Source of the DNA: Rhizobium sp. Root483D2
Lineage (GTDB): Bacteria > Pseudomonadota > Alphaproteobacteria > Rhizobiales > Rhizobiaceae
Direction: 5' to 3'
NCBI RefSeq assembly: GCF_001426685.1
Contig: NZ_LMFB01000011.1
Span: 336 to 64,335, forward strand
Length of the DNA: 64,000 bases
Positions 44,295 through 55,001 of the stretch are shown piece after piece (the stretch's first letter is position 1; each line of letters opens with the position of its first letter). The notes beneath the pieces are model-generated. The model did not search any database. It was not told where the DNA came from and saw only the letters and a program-made list of their open reading frames with translations. The position numbers and the translations under genes were made by a program.

Positions 44295-45119
44295 ATGAAT
44301 ATTTTCGCAAAGCTTATTGCTGGCACTGCGCTGCTGGCTGCCGCAAATTCTGCCTATGCAGGCGAAACGCTGGATCGCGTCATGGAAAACAAGGCGATGG
44401 TTGTTGCGACCAACAGCAGCTGGCCGCCGCAGAGCTTTCTCGATGACAACAATGAAATGGTTGGCTTCGATATCGATGTCTCCCGTGAGATCGCCAAGCG
44501 CCTCGGCGTCGAAGTGAGCTTCCAGACACCGGACTGGGCCACACTGACGGGTGGACGCTGGCAGGGCCGCTACGACATTGGCGTCGGTTCCGTCACGCCG
44601 ACCAAAGCGCGCGCGCAGGTCATCGATTTTGCCGGCATCTACTATTACAGCCCCTATGTCTACGTGGTTCACAAGGATAGCCCCGCCAAGGCGGTGAGCG
44701 ATCTGAACGGGAAGGTCATTGGCGTCGAGACCGCCACGACATCGGAAGACTTTATCCGCCGTCAGCTGGAAATCGATGCTCCCGGCCTGCCGCCGATCGA
44801 GTACAAGCTGGAGCCGGGCGAAATCCGCACATTTGCCGATTCGATGCTGCCGTTCGACGACCTGCGCCTTGGCGCCGGTGTGCGTCTCGATGCCGTCATT
44901 GCGCCCGAGCAGACTGCCAAGAACGCGATCAAGAATGGCTATCCGCTGCGCATTCTCGAAGACGGCTACGCCTTCCGCGAACCGCTGGTCGTCATCGGCG
45001 AAAAGACCGATCCGGAATGGACCGCAAAGATCGGCGGCTTCATCGCCGACATGAAAAAGGACGGCACGCTCGCTGCCCTGACGACCAAATGGTATGGCAA
45101 GGACTACAGCGCCGACTAA
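44295..45119 (+). CDS. Amino-acid ABC transporter binding protein
   Basis: 274 residues from ATG44295 with GGGAGG before it. Sec signal peptide (MNIFAKLIAGTALLAAANSAYAG; cleavage after AYA). The family-3 solute-binding pattern is VATNSSWPPQSFLDDNNEMVGFDIDVSREIAKRLG and GSVTPTKARAQVIDFAGIYYYSP. Binds a polar amino-acid-like ligand; context suggests an Amadori compound such as a fructosyl amino acid. First gene of the importer operon. Confidence 0.92.
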   Translation: MNIFAKLIAGTALLAAANSAYAGETLDRVMENKAMVVATNSSWPPQSFLDDNNEMVGFDIDVSREIAKRLGVEVSFQTPDWATLTGGRWQGRYDIGVGSVTPTKARAQVIDFAGIYYYSPYVYVVHKDSPAKAVSDLNGKVIGVETATTSEDFIRRQLEIDAPGLPPIEYKLEPGEIRTFADSMLPFDDLRLGAGVRLDAVIAPEQTAKNAIKNGYPLRILEDGYAFREPLVVIGEKTDPEWTAKIGGFIADMKKDGTLAALTTKWYGKDYSAD

Positions 45120-45130
45120 GCCTTCAATAA

Positions 45131-45150
45131 TGCCGGGCGCGAGCCCGGCA
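45131..45150 (+). terminator. Hairpin after the binding-protein gene
   Basis: An 8-base stem TGCCGGGC/GCCCGGCA with a GCGA tetraloop, followed by TCTTCTT, 11 bases after the stop. In ABC operons such stem-loops partly terminate or protect the binding-protein message so that it is more abundant than the following genes. Confidence 0.75.
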
Positions 45151-45173
45151 TCTTCTTGCCAGATGAGCCTCCC

Positions 45174-46454
45174 ATGACCTATCCAGATACCTATTACCGC
45201 CGCACCTTGGCGAACGCGGCCGAGCGTCCTGCACTCTCCGGCTCCGTCGATTGCGACACCGTGATCATTGGCGGTGGCCTCGCCGGCCTGACGACCGCCC
45301 TGCAGCTTGCCCGTGCGGGCCATTCCGTCACAGTTCTCGAAGCCAGCAGCGTCGGCTTTGGCGCATCCGGCCGCAATGGTGGCTTCGTCAGCCCCGGTTT
45401 TGCAACCGGCAGCGACGCCATCGCCCGTGCCGCAGGCCCTGATGCTGCGCGAAAACTGCATCTGCTTTCGATCGAGGGCGTGGATTTTATCCGCAACACG
45501 ATCCGCGAACTGGAAATCTCGGAGGCAAAACCGCAGGCCGGCATCATGAGCGTGACACGCTACGATGACGGCGCAAGCCTGAAGGCGCATGCGGACCATA
45601 TGCGCCGCGAATACAACTATGAACTCGAGTTTATCGGGACCGACGCGGTCCGCGGGCGCCTCAAATCCAACCGCTATTTCCAGGCGCTGCGCGATCCGAA
45701 AGCCTTCCACATGCACCCGCTGAATTATCTACGGGCGCTCGCAACAGAGATCGAGCGGCTGGGGGGCCGTATCTACGAAAATTCACAGGCGACGCGTTGC
45801 AGCCTGGCGGGCGCACAAAAGCTCGTCACATGCCAGGGCGGACAGGTGCGCGCCCGCCAGATCGTCTTTACCACGGGGGGCTACACATCCTCGCTGGTCG
45901 GAAAACTCAATCGCGCCTATTTGCCGATTGCCACCTATGTCATGCTGACGGAAGAAGCGCCGGACCTCATCCGTAGCGCGATTGCCACCCGCGATGCGAT
46001 CGGCGACAACCGCCGTGCCGGCGACTACTACCGTGTCGTCGAGGATGGAAAGCGTATCCTTTGGGGCGGCCGCATCACCACGCGGGCTGCCTCGCCCGCA
46101 GCGCTTGCCGGTGAACTACGCCGCGAGATGACGACCACCTATCCCCAGCTGAAAGACCTGAAGACCGAGCTGGCCTGGTCCGGCCTCATGTCCTATGCCC
46201 GCCATCTCATGCCCCAGATCGGGGAAATGCAGCCGGGTGTGTGGCATTGCACCGCCTTCGGGGGACACGGCCTCAACACGACGGCGATTGGCGGCAAGCT
46301 GGTGGCTGAAGGCATTCTCAAGCAATCGGACCGCTACCGGCTCTTCAAACCGTTCGGCCTCGTTTGGGCGGGCGGTCTTGCGGGGCTTGCGACCGCACAA
46401 CTCACCTATTGGAAATTGCAGGCGCAGGACTGGTGGCGCGAACGCGCCGCCTGA
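45174..46454 (+). CDS. FAD-dependent amine/D-amino-acid oxidase-like protein
   Basis: 426 residues from ATG45174. The dinucleotide motif DTVIIGGGLAGLTTALQLARAGH with Glu at the end of strand 2 (VLEA), and FGASGRNGGFVSPGF are typical of the DAO group including PuuB-like gamma-glutamylputrescine oxidases. Located between the binding-protein and permease genes. It may oxidise the imported amine or glycated amino acid, as amadoriase-type oxidases of the DAO superfamily do; substrate not shown. Confidence 0.87.
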   Translation: MTYPDTYYRRTLANAAERPALSGSVDCDTVIIGGGLAGLTTALQLARAGHSVTVLEASSVGFGASGRNGGFVSPGFATGSDAIARAAGPDAARKLHLLSIEGVDFIRNTIRELEISEAKPQAGIMSVTRYDDGASLKAHADHMRREYNYELEFIGTDAVRGRLKSNRYFQALRDPKAFHMHPLNYLRALATEIERLGGRIYENSQATRCSLAGAQKLVTCQGGQVRARQIVFTTGGYTSSLVGKLNRAYLPIATYVMLTEEAPDLIRSAIATRDAIGDNRRAGDYYRVVEDGKRILWGGRITTRAASPAALAGELRREMTTTYPQLKDLKTELAWSGLMSYARHLMPQIGEMQPGVWHCTAFGGHGLNTTAIGGKLVAEGILKQSDRYRLFKPFGLVWAGGLAGLATAQLTYWKLQAQDWWRERAA

Positions 46455-46473
46455 TCAAAAAATCGGGGACATT

Positions 46474-47445
46474 ATGCTCGGAAGACTGTTACTCACCTAT
46501 CCCACGGTGGCGCGCCGCATCGGCGTCTTGCTGATTTTTGCCCTGGTCGCTGCGGCACTTTATGCGCTGGGAATAAGCTCCGCCTGGATCGGCAAGCTCT
46601 ATCCGCCGGCGATCGACTGGCTGAAAGACAACAAGCAGCTTGGGCGCGCCCTTTCTGCCGTCGCGATTGCCCTGATCATCGCGTTCAACTGGAAACTGTT
46701 GCAGCTTCTGCCCCGCCGGCAACAGATCGTGACGGTCTGGATCGAGTTGTTCGTCCTCCTGATGCTGTTCTTCTACTCCTTCGATCTCTCCTTGTCCTTC
46801 ATCGCCCGCAAGATCGGTTTCATGATCTCGCAAGGCGTGGTCACGACGCTCTACATCTCCGCCATCTCGATTGCGATTGCGACCGTCATTGCTCTGGCGG
46901 GGGCGATGGCGAAGCTCTCGAAGAATGGTGTGGTCTACGGTCTTGCCACTTTCTATACGTCGCTTTTCCGTGGCCTGCCCTTGCTGATGCAGATCTATAT
47001 CATCTATCTCGGGCTGCCGCAGGTCGGCTACGTCATCAGCGCTGTTCCCGCAGGCATCCTCGCTTTGTCGCTCTGCTACGGTGCTTACATGACCGAGATT
47101 TTCCGCGCCGGCATCGAGAGCATCTCGCGTGGCCAGACGGAAGGGGCGACAGCGCTTGGACTGAGCCCCAATCAGACGATGTTCTTGGTCATTCTTCCAC
47201 AGGCGATGCGGGTTATCGTCCCGCCGACCGGCAATCAGTTCATCGCCATGCTGAAAGACTCGTCGCTCGTCTCCGTCGTCGGTGTCTGGGAGATCATGTA
47301 TCTCGCCCGCACGCAGGGGCAGACGGAGTTCCGCCATATCGAAATGCTGATCACCGCCTCGATGATCTACTGGGTTCTGTCCATGGGCCTCGAATACCTG
47401 CAGTCGCGCATTGAAGGCCATTTCGGACGTTTCAACGCCCGCTGA
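46474..47445 (+). CDS. Amino-acid ABC transporter permease
   Basis: 323 residues from ATG46474. N-terminal hydrophobic helices before the core; the HisM/GlnP-type core contains YGLATFYTSLFRGLPLLMQIYI and the EAA-like loop EGATALGLSPNQTMFLVIL followed by PQAMRVIVPPTGNQFIAMLK. It is the only permease gene, so the channel is likely a homodimer. The N-terminal extension of about 100 residues is longer than in simple GlnP. Confidence 0.92.
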   Translation: MLGRLLLTYPTVARRIGVLLIFALVAAALYALGISSAWIGKLYPPAIDWLKDNKQLGRALSAVAIALIIAFNWKLLQLLPRRQQIVTVWIELFVLLMLFFYSFDLSLSFIARKIGFMISQGVVTTLYISAISIAIATVIALAGAMAKLSKNGVVYGLATFYTSLFRGLPLLMQIYIIYLGLPQVGYVISAVPAGILALSLCYGAYMTEIFRAGIESISRGQTEGATALGLSPNQTMFLVILPQAMRVIVPPTGNQFIAMLKDSSLVSVVGVWEIMYLARTQGQTEFRHIEMLITASMIYWVLSMGLEYLQSRIEGHFGRFNAR

Positions 47446-47499
47446 TCCCACAATGCCTGCCGGAACCACTCATTGCGGGAAATCCTTGAAGGAACGTCC

Positions 47500-48252
47500 A
47501 TGTTGCCATCATCCAAGCCTGACATCGAGATCGCGCTGACCGGCGTGCACAAATGGTACGGTGCGTACCATGCGCTCACAGATATCAACCTTGAGATTGC
47601 CAAGAAGGAGCGGATCGTGATCTGCGGGCCATCCGGCTCAGGCAAATCCACGTTGATCCGCTGCATCAACCGGCTCGAAGCCCACCAGGAAGGCATCATC
47701 GCCGTTGGTGGTATCGAATTGAACGAGGACGAGAAAAACATCAACGACGTGCGCCGCGAAGTCGGCATGGTGTTCCAGCACTTCAATCTCTTTCCACATC
47801 TCACCGTTCTGCAGAACTGCATTCTCGCACCCGTCTGGGTCCGCAAGATGAGCAAATCAGCAGCAACCGAAATCGCCATGCACTTCCTGGAGCGCGTGCG
47901 CATTCCAGAACAGGCTAACAAATATCCGGGCCAACTGTCCGGAGGCCAGCAGCAGCGAGTGGCCATCGCCCGCGCGCTGTGCATGAGCCCCAGGGTGATG
48001 CTGTTTGATGAGCCGACCTCGGCGCTTGATCCGGAGATGGTCAAGGAAGTGCTCGATACGATGGTATCGCTGGCGCAAGAGGGTATGACGATGATCTGCG
48101 TGACCCATGAGATGGGCTTTGCCCGTCAGGTTGCCGACCGGGTGATCTTCATGGACCAGGGCCGTATCGTGGAAGAGGCGCCGCCGACCCAATTCTTCGA
48201 TAATCCACAGAACGAACGGAGCCGGCTGTTCCTCAGCCAGATCCTTCACTGA
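47500..48252 (+). CDS. Amino-acid ABC transporter ATPase
   Basis: 250 residues from ATG47500, with GAAGGAACG before it. Walker [14 protein letters not shown], signature [15 protein letters not shown], Walker [17 protein letters not shown]. Member of the GlnQ/HisP branch. Followed at once by a strong terminator, so it is the last gene of the operon. Confidence 0.93.
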   Translation: MLPSSKPDIEIALTGVHKWYGAYHALTDINLEIAKKERIVICGPSGSGKSTLIRCINRLEAHQEGIIAVGGIELNEDEKNINDVRREVGMVFQHFNLFPHLTVLQNCILAPVWVRKMSKSAATEIAMHFLERVRIPEQANKYPGQLSGGQQQRVAIARALCMSPRVMLFDEPTSALDPEMVKEVLDTMVSLAQEGMTMICVTHEMGFARQVADRVIFMDQGRIVEEAPPTQFFDNPQNERSRLFLSQILH

Positions 48253-48265
48253 CATCTGGACGATG

Positions 48266-48297
48266 AAAAGAGCCGGACCCGTCGCACCGGCTCTTTT
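48266..48297 (+). terminator. Rho-independent terminator of the importer operon
   Basis: An 11-base perfect stem AAAAGAGCCGG/CCGGCTCTTTT, loop ACCCGTCGCA, ending in T4. It lies 14 bases after the ATPase stop and, by symmetry with A4 on the other side, may also serve the convergent kinase gene. Confidence 0.9.
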
Positions 48298-48315
48298 GCT
48301 GCGTGGTCGGCGGGC

Positions 48316-49128
48316 TCAGAGCGGGTGCGGTTCCTGCGGAAAACCGCCCACATGGGTGCAGGTGCGGGCCGCATTGTCGCGGCCGGAGACGATGCAGGCT
48401 TGAAGTCCGCTTCCTGCGATAAACGCATGCAGAAAACCGGCGATGAAGCTGTCGCCGGCACCCGTGGTATCGACGATATCGACAGGAGTTATTCCGGTCT
48501 CAGCCCATTCGTTGCCGTCGGTTGCCGCCGACCCCTCGCTGCCGCGCGTGACGACTGCAAGCTTTGCGCCCTTAGCAAGCAATAGCTTCATCAACGTCTC
48601 GGCCCTCTCCCGGTCTTCACCCGCCGAACCGAAGGCGATACGCAGACCGTCTATTCCGAGATGAACCGGATCATTGTTGACGGAAATATCCTGCGACACG
48701 CTGATGCCTGCGGCAGCCAAACGGCGGCGCGTGGCCCCTTCGTCGGCAATCCAGCCGATATGAACGTGATCCATGGTTAGAAGTGCGGCAAAATCCGTGT
48801 CGTTTGGCCTGTAGTCCTGGCAGACACCAAAATCCTCAAAGGCGAAGATGCGATCTCCGCTCTCTGTGATCTCGATATTTGTGTAGGCGCTCTTTCCAGG
48901 CAGCGTCTGGAGATGGTCAAGCTTCACACCGTTCTGTGACAGCAGGCTGCGGGTGCGCGCACCATCGGCGTCCTCGCCCACGGCGCCGAAATAATAGACA
49001 ATGTGGCCCAACAGAGCGAGCTGGACGGCAACATTGACGGCGTTACCGCCGACCAGCGACTGGCCGACGGGAGGCTGGAAGCGATCGACACAATTGTCGC
49101 CAACGATGGCGAAACGGTAGTGAGACAT
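48316..49128 (-). CDS. frlD: PfkB-family sugar kinase, fructoselysine-6-kinase-like (FrlD)
   Basis: 270 residues. Ribokinase signatures: LVGGNAVNVAVQLALLGH near the N-terminus and VDTTGAGDSFIAGFLHAF with the catalytic Asp at about residue 225. Sequence and length resemble FrlD, which phosphorylates fructosyl-amines on O6 (family knowledge). Immediately downstream of the deglycase gene and in the same direction, 133 bases apart. The pair FrlD plus FrlB breaks Amadori compounds to glucose-6-phosphate and the free amino acid. Confidence 0.8.
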   Translation of the reverse strand: MSHYRFAIVGDNCVDRFQPPVGQSLVGGNAVNVAVQLALLGHIVYYFGAVGEDADGARTRSLLSQNGVKLDHLQTLPGKSAYTNIEITESGDRIFAFEDFGVCQDYRPNDTDFAALLTMDHVHIGWIADEGATRRRLAAAGISVSQDISVNNDPVHLGIDGLRIAFGSAGEDRERAETLMKLLLAKGAKLAVVTRGSEGSAATDGNEWAETGITPVDIVDTTGAGDSFIAGFLHAFIAGSGLQACIVSGRDNAARTCTHVGGFPQEPHPL

Positions 49129-49261
49129 GGAACCTCAAAGATTGATTGCAACGGCAAGGCCGCGACTGTCATTTTGACGGCCGCGGCCTTCTTAACTCAG
49201 CCAGCTTTGACACTTGCAAAAACATGCGCCGCCGCTTGACGGTCATCTTGCCGATGAGGGC

Positions 49262-50275
49262 TCAGTAGGCAACCTTCTTGTAATAGCGCCGTGTCGTCAG
49301 TGGATGGTTGCGCATGACTTCGAGATGCGCGCTGATGCGCTCCAGCACCGTTGCCAGCAGGATCGGCGAGATCAGGCCACGCACCTCCGGCGAAATGCCC
49401 GGCAGCACGAAGTCCGCCGTGTCCAGTACCGTGAGCTTGTCGGTGTAATTGGGCGCGAATTTTTCGACCCGGTCGGCAATCGGCCGGCACGCGTCTTCGC
49501 CCTTGAACAGGATGACGCTGACGCCCTTCTCGACCAGTTCGAGCGTGCCGTGGAAAAAGTCGGACGCATGGACGGGGCGGGTGCGGATCCACTGCATTTC
49601 TTCAAGAATGCACATGCCGTAATAGAAAGCCTGCGGCCAGACGTTCCCGCTGCCGGTGACGATATGATAATCGGAGGCGGCAAGGATTTTTGCAAAACCG
49701 TCGGCCTTGTCTTCATAGGCGCGCTTGACCTCGACAAGACGCTTTGGAAGCTGCTGCAGTTCACTGGCGAGCTGCTCGTAGTTCGAAATCTCGTTGCGAT
49801 GCTTCATGATCGACAGCGCGATGAACAGCGACTGAAGATAGAAGGATTCGCAGGACGTATCGTCTTCGGCGAAATTGACGAAGACATGATCGCCACCCTT
49901 GCCGAGCGGTGTGTCCTCGTGACCAACCAAGGTGAGGACCGTAGCGCCGGTTTCCTTGACCTTTGCCAGCAGCGCAACGCTCTCCTTGGTCGTTCCCGAC
50001 AGCGACGGCATGACGACGATCGAGTTTTTCGTCAGATTTGCCGAGCCCGTGATGAAGAGTTCGGCTGTCAGATCGATGAAAGACGGAAAGCGGGACTTGC
50101 GCTGCAGCAGCTGATAGGCCGGCTGCATCAGGATGGCGGCGCCACCCGTTCCAAGGAAGAATATGTTTTCGGCGCCCGCTTTAAGGCAATCGGCAATCAC
50201 CTGATCGAACCGTCCGGCAAGACCGGCAGCGCCGGACTGGATGCGCAGGTATCTTTCTTCATCGAAATTCAGCAT
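49262..50275 (-). CDS. frlB: SIS-domain fructosamine-6-phosphate deglycase-like (FrlB)
   Basis: 337 residues from ATG50275. Two SIS folds: ENIFFLGTGGAAILMQPAYQ, VVMPSLSGTTKESVALLAKVK and ATVLTLVGHEDTPLGKGGDHVF; C-terminal Glu/His-bearing helices (MQWIRTRPVHASDFFHGTLELVEKG) match the catalytic region of FrlB/FraB-type deglycases. Its partner kinase lies downstream. In FrlB-type enzymes the lysine amino group is released as the sugar phosphate leaves. Divergent from the GntR regulator. Confidence 0.83.
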   Translation of the reverse strand: MLNFDEERYLRIQSGAAGLAGRFDQVIADCLKAGAENIFFLGTGGAAILMQPAYQLLQRKSRFPSFIDLTAELFITGSANLTKNSIVVMPSLSGTTKESVALLAKVKETGATVLTLVGHEDTPLGKGGDHVFVNFAEDDTSCESFYLQSLFIALSIMKHRNEISNYEQLASELQQLPKRLVEVKRAYEDKADGFAKILAASDYHIVTGSGNVWPQAFYYGMCILEEMQWIRTRPVHASDFFHGTLELVEKGVSVILFKGEDACRPIADRVEKFAPNYTDKLTVLDTADFVLPGISPEVRGLISPILLATVLERISAHLEVMRNHPLTTRRYYKKVAY

Positions 50276-50341
50276 GGAAAACTCACTGTTGTGGAGACCA
50301 CGGCCCACCCGCGATCGTTTGATCCTGCCATGGCCGGCAAG

Positions 50342-50481
50342 TTGTAAGACAACTGACATCTTGAAATTATGGTGTCAAGGGTCTTTGCTTCGTTGAAGGG
50401 CCCAAAATCATCAATGTACGGCGCACCATACTGCTGCAGAGTTTTGACACTTGGCTTGACCTCCCGACATTTGTCAGACAA
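50342..50481. promoter_or_regulatory. Two TTGTMAGACAA motifs in the frlB-regulator gap
   Basis: TTGTAAGACAA at 50342-50352 (a palindrome GTTGT-N3-ACAAC begins one base before) and TTGTCAGACAA at 50471-50481. They are 119 bases apart, 67 bases before the deglycase start and 37 bases before the regulator start respectively. GntR/UTRA regulators bind short symmetric sites of this kind, so the pair is the expected operator set for both genes. Confidence 0.65.
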
Positions 50482-50517
50482 TGAGAAGAATAGCCGGAAC
50501 GGAAATCGAGGATTGCC

Positions 50518-51249
50518 TTGGACGAACCCCTTCGTGATGCCCGCACCCTGGTGATCCAGCTTCGTGATCGCATTGCCGATCTCATACGGGATGAAGGCCT
50601 GAAACCCGGCGATAAACTCCCGACCGAGGCACAGCTGACCGCGCGCTTCAAGATCTCGCGCCCGGCCGTGCGCGAGGCGCTGAAACTGCTGGAACAGGAC
50701 AACATCATCTATGTCGAGCATGGGCGCGGCCGCTTTGTCTCGGCCATCTCTGCCGTGCAGGTCGACCGGCCGATTACCGTCTTTGAAAGCGTCACGGAGA
50801 TGGCGCAGCAATATGGCTACACGCCCAAAAACAAGGTTCTGTCGATCTCCGAACTTGCTCCGGACGAAACCGTCGCGAAACAGCTGCGGCTCGAACCGGG
50901 CGACCGCGTCATTCGCATCGAGCGCCTGCGCCTGGAAAACGACACCCCGATCATGTACTGCATCGACTATGTGCCGCGCGCCATTATCCCGATGCGCCTT
51001 TACGATATCGACTGGAGCGGATCGCTCCTGTCCTTGCTGGATCAGCAAAAGCAGCGGCCACGCATGTCCGCCGCCTCGGTAACGGCCGTGATGCTTCCCG
51101 ATGACGTCGTCGCGCGCAACGACTTGCGCGATTTCGGCCCGGCACTCCTGATTACCGAAACCTGTTTCAACGCGGCGGGCACCCCCGTCATTTACGCGAT
51201 CGACTACCATCGCGGCAGTCATTTTTCCTTCAGCCTGGTGCGCAAGTAG
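50518..51249 (+). CDS. GntR-family regulator with UTRA domain (FrlR-like)
   Basis: 243 residues from TTG50518. Winged helix: VIQLRDRIADLIRDEGLKPGDKLPTEAQLTARFKISRPAVREALKLLEQDNIIYVEHGRGRFV. The UTRA sensor (about 90-235) is like HutC: VAKQLRLEPGDRVIRIERLRLENDTPIMYCIDYVPR. UTRA proteins bind small sugar phosphates or amino-sugar derivatives; here the likely effector is a glycated amino-acid phosphate. Divergent from frlBD and linked to the importer by the shared 11-base motif. Confidence 0.9.
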   Translation: MDEPLRDARTLVIQLRDRIADLIRDEGLKPGDKLPTEAQLTARFKISRPAVREALKLLEQDNIIYVEHGRGRFVSAISAVQVDRPITVFESVTEMAQQYGYTPKNKVLSISELAPDETVAKQLRLEPGDRVIRIERLRLENDTPIMYCIDYVPRAIIPMRLYDIDWSGSLLSLLDQQKQRPRMSAASVTAVMLPDDVVARNDLRDFGPALLITETCFNAAGTPVIYAIDYHRGSHFSFSLVRK

Positions 51250-51575
51250 ACTTGAGCGGCCGTCACGCCATAGCGCGCGCCAAGTGAAATGGTCATTGCA
51301 CCGCTGGTAAATTTTCGAACAGTCGATAAATTACCACTACGTTCAAAGGTCCACGCTCAAAGGTTTCAAATGCACGTATGGGTTCGCGATTACGAAATCG
51401 ATCAGGCACGATGCGTGCTGAAGAAAAAACGCCAGTGCAAAGCCCCCTTCCCGGCCGCAATGCAGCCCGGTCCCACCGGTCGCGCTTGAGCAATTCCTGT
51501 CTTTCCTTCATCCGTAGTCAGCCGCTTTATCGAACCCAGCGTTAAAGCCTTTCTACCCATCATTTTGGGTGCCGC
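51250..51575. other. 326-base gap, no gene seen
   Basis: Only short, Arg/Lys-rich chance frames are present (for example 51289-51489 plus). A weak inverted repeat GGTAA...TTACC lies at about 51306-51335. Otherwise nothing distinctive was found. Confidence 0.5.
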
Positions 51576-52022
51576 ATGGCGATATTTTTCAAAACCGCGA
51601 TTACCGATGCCGCAGCATTCGCGATGCTGGAGGAACGGCTGTCGAGCGGACAGGGTTTCGACGGCTACTTCAATCAATATGGTGAGGAGGACGAGTTGAC
51701 CCTTTCCTGGGCTCCGGCCATGAGCGCGGACGAGTTCAAGGACGAGGTGACGGACGCATTGAGAACATTATGGCAGACAACGCGCTTTTGGCTGGTCTAC
51801 CAGCGCGTTGAGAGCCGCGACGATCTCAGCATCAACGAAATCCGCAGCGCTGCAATCCGCCTGAGCCGCAGTTATGCGCAAGCCGTCGTCGTCACGTTCT
51901 GCCTGCTGGGCCGGGCCGACAGCAACAGCGATCTCGAACTGATTTTCGTCTGCTTTCGCGACGAAGCGGAACGCCGCAATTTTCGGGTGCGCTATGAGGG
52001 AAAATTCATCCCGGCGTCATAA
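51576..52022 (+). CDS. Hypothetical protein of 148 residues
   Basis: Starts MAIFFKTAITDAAAFAMLEERL; about one-third charged, with an alpha/beta pattern and a strand-rich C-terminal half (YAQAVVVTFCLLGRADSNSDLELIFVCFRDEAERR). No family recognised. No convincing Shine-Dalgarno sequence (GGGTGCCGC only). It is followed by the third DUF982 gene after an EcfG-type promoter, but that promoter is downstream of this gene. Confidence 0.65.
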   Translation: MAIFFKTAITDAAAFAMLEERLSSGQGFDGYFNQYGEEDELTLSWAPAMSADEFKDEVTDALRTLWQTTRFWLVYQRVESRDDLSINEIRSAAIRLSRSYAQAVVVTFCLLGRADSNSDLELIFVCFRDEAERRNFRVRYEGKFIPAS

Positions 52023-52086
52023 CCGTTTTCGCTGCATCCGACCGTCTGACAGCCAGCCTTGTCAGAACAATGCCGTTTCCTGGCAT

Positions 52087-52111
52087 GGAACAAATATTAG
52101 CGATCCGAGTT
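52087..52111 (+). promoter_or_regulatory. EcfG-type promoter of the third DUF982 gene
   Basis: GGAAC (52087-52091), 18 bases, TT (52110-52111), with -10 AGTT. The start codon at 52141 is 29 bases further; GGGAGGAG ribosome site lies in between. Confidence 0.7.
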
Positions 52112-52140
52112 GTTTTGATGGCTCTGGGAGGAGCCCCAAA

Positions 52141-52407
52141 ATGATCATCGAAACGGAAATGAATTGCAGCGATATCTGCTGGGCCGAGCCCGTGCGCGTG
52201 CGCGTCGGCCATGGTGTCCCCGTCAATATCGATGGCCCGCAATCCGCCTTAAACACCATGATGCAACGATGGCCGCAGACAGGCGGCGAGCAGTATGAGC
52301 GCGCCCGAAAACTCTGCATGGCGGCGCTTGGCAGACGCGTCCCGGCGGCATCCATCCGCGACGACTTTGTCGCCGCATGCGTTGAGGCTGATATCCTCGC
52401 CGAGTAA
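52141..52407 (+). CDS. DUF982 protein, copy 3
   Basis: 88 residues from ATG52141, preceded by GGGAGGAGCCCCAAA. Pattern PVRVRVGHGVPVNIDGPQSALNTMMQRWP, ARKLCMAALGRRVPAASIRDDFVAACVE is the same strand-helix DUF982 layout as the copies at 27948 and 28345, again under an EcfG-type promoter. Function unknown. Confidence 0.85.
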   Translation: MIIETEMNCSDICWAEPVRVRVGHGVPVNIDGPQSALNTMMQRWPQTGGEQYERARKLCMAALGRRVPAASIRDDFVAACVEADILAE

Positions 52408-52798
52408 TGTTGGCTTCAGCGGCCAGAGTCTGATCAGGACTTCTGAAACACGCCATTCATGCTGCGCCCGGTTGCAAGCATCTTACTTCCAGTTATGCAA
52501 TGGCTGAAAACAGTGCAAGAGCCTCTGGATTGGCCAGCGCCATCTGGTTTTGGCTAGCGTTTCCGTTGATTTCAATTTTGTCGCTTAGTCAATGTGCCTA
52601 GAAAAAATGGTATTTTCGGCAGGGGTCGGGCATATCGGAGCGTGTTCCGGTCAGCCTTCAGACTCAGTTCCGGTCGGCCTTCAGACTCACATGCGATCTG
52701 CGCTGAATGCACATGAGGGCGGCTTGGCTTCAATTGACGGAACAAAAGGCAGATGAGGCGATTGTCTTGGCTCTATCCTCAAATCCGGAGCCCCCTTG
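52408..52798. other. 391-base gap with tandem repeat and a possible gene remnant
   Basis: A 23-base tandem repeat (52644-52666 and 52667-52689, one mismatch, starting GTTCCGGTC) is followed by an EcfG-type promoter for katE at 52739-52763. On the minus strand 52493-52588 an open fragment of 31 codons ends in a stop and reads protein-like (SDKIEINGNASQNQMALANP), but it has no start codon; it may be the tail of a lost gene. Confidence 0.5.
52739..52763 (+). promoter_or_regulatory. EcfG-type promoter of katE
   Basis: GGAAC (52739-52743), 18 bases, TT (52762-52763), -10 context GATT. The katE start is 35 bases downstream. Large catalases are known targets of the alphaproteobacterial general stress sigma factor. 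Confidence 0.7.
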
Positions 52799-54916
<2,118 letters not shown>

Positions 54917-54922
54917 TCGTGA

Positions 54923-54952
54923 TATGGGCAGGGCCTTTGCGGTCCTGCCCAT
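54923..54952. terminator. Hairpin after katE
   Basis: A 9-base perfect stem ATGGGCAGG/CCTGCCCAT with a 12-base loop, 7 bases after the katE stop. There is no T-tract; flanking GATC bases extend it slightly. It lies between katE and the convergent HlyD gene, so it may act on both strands. Confidence 0.5.
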
Positions 54953-55001
54953 GATCAAAACAAAGATCGCCAAACTTCTGTCCTGAACTGAAGGTCGAGC
55001 T

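Noticed and set aside
49214-50347. 377-codon frame antisense to frlB
   Set aside because: No family features; the opposite strand encodes a SIS protein.
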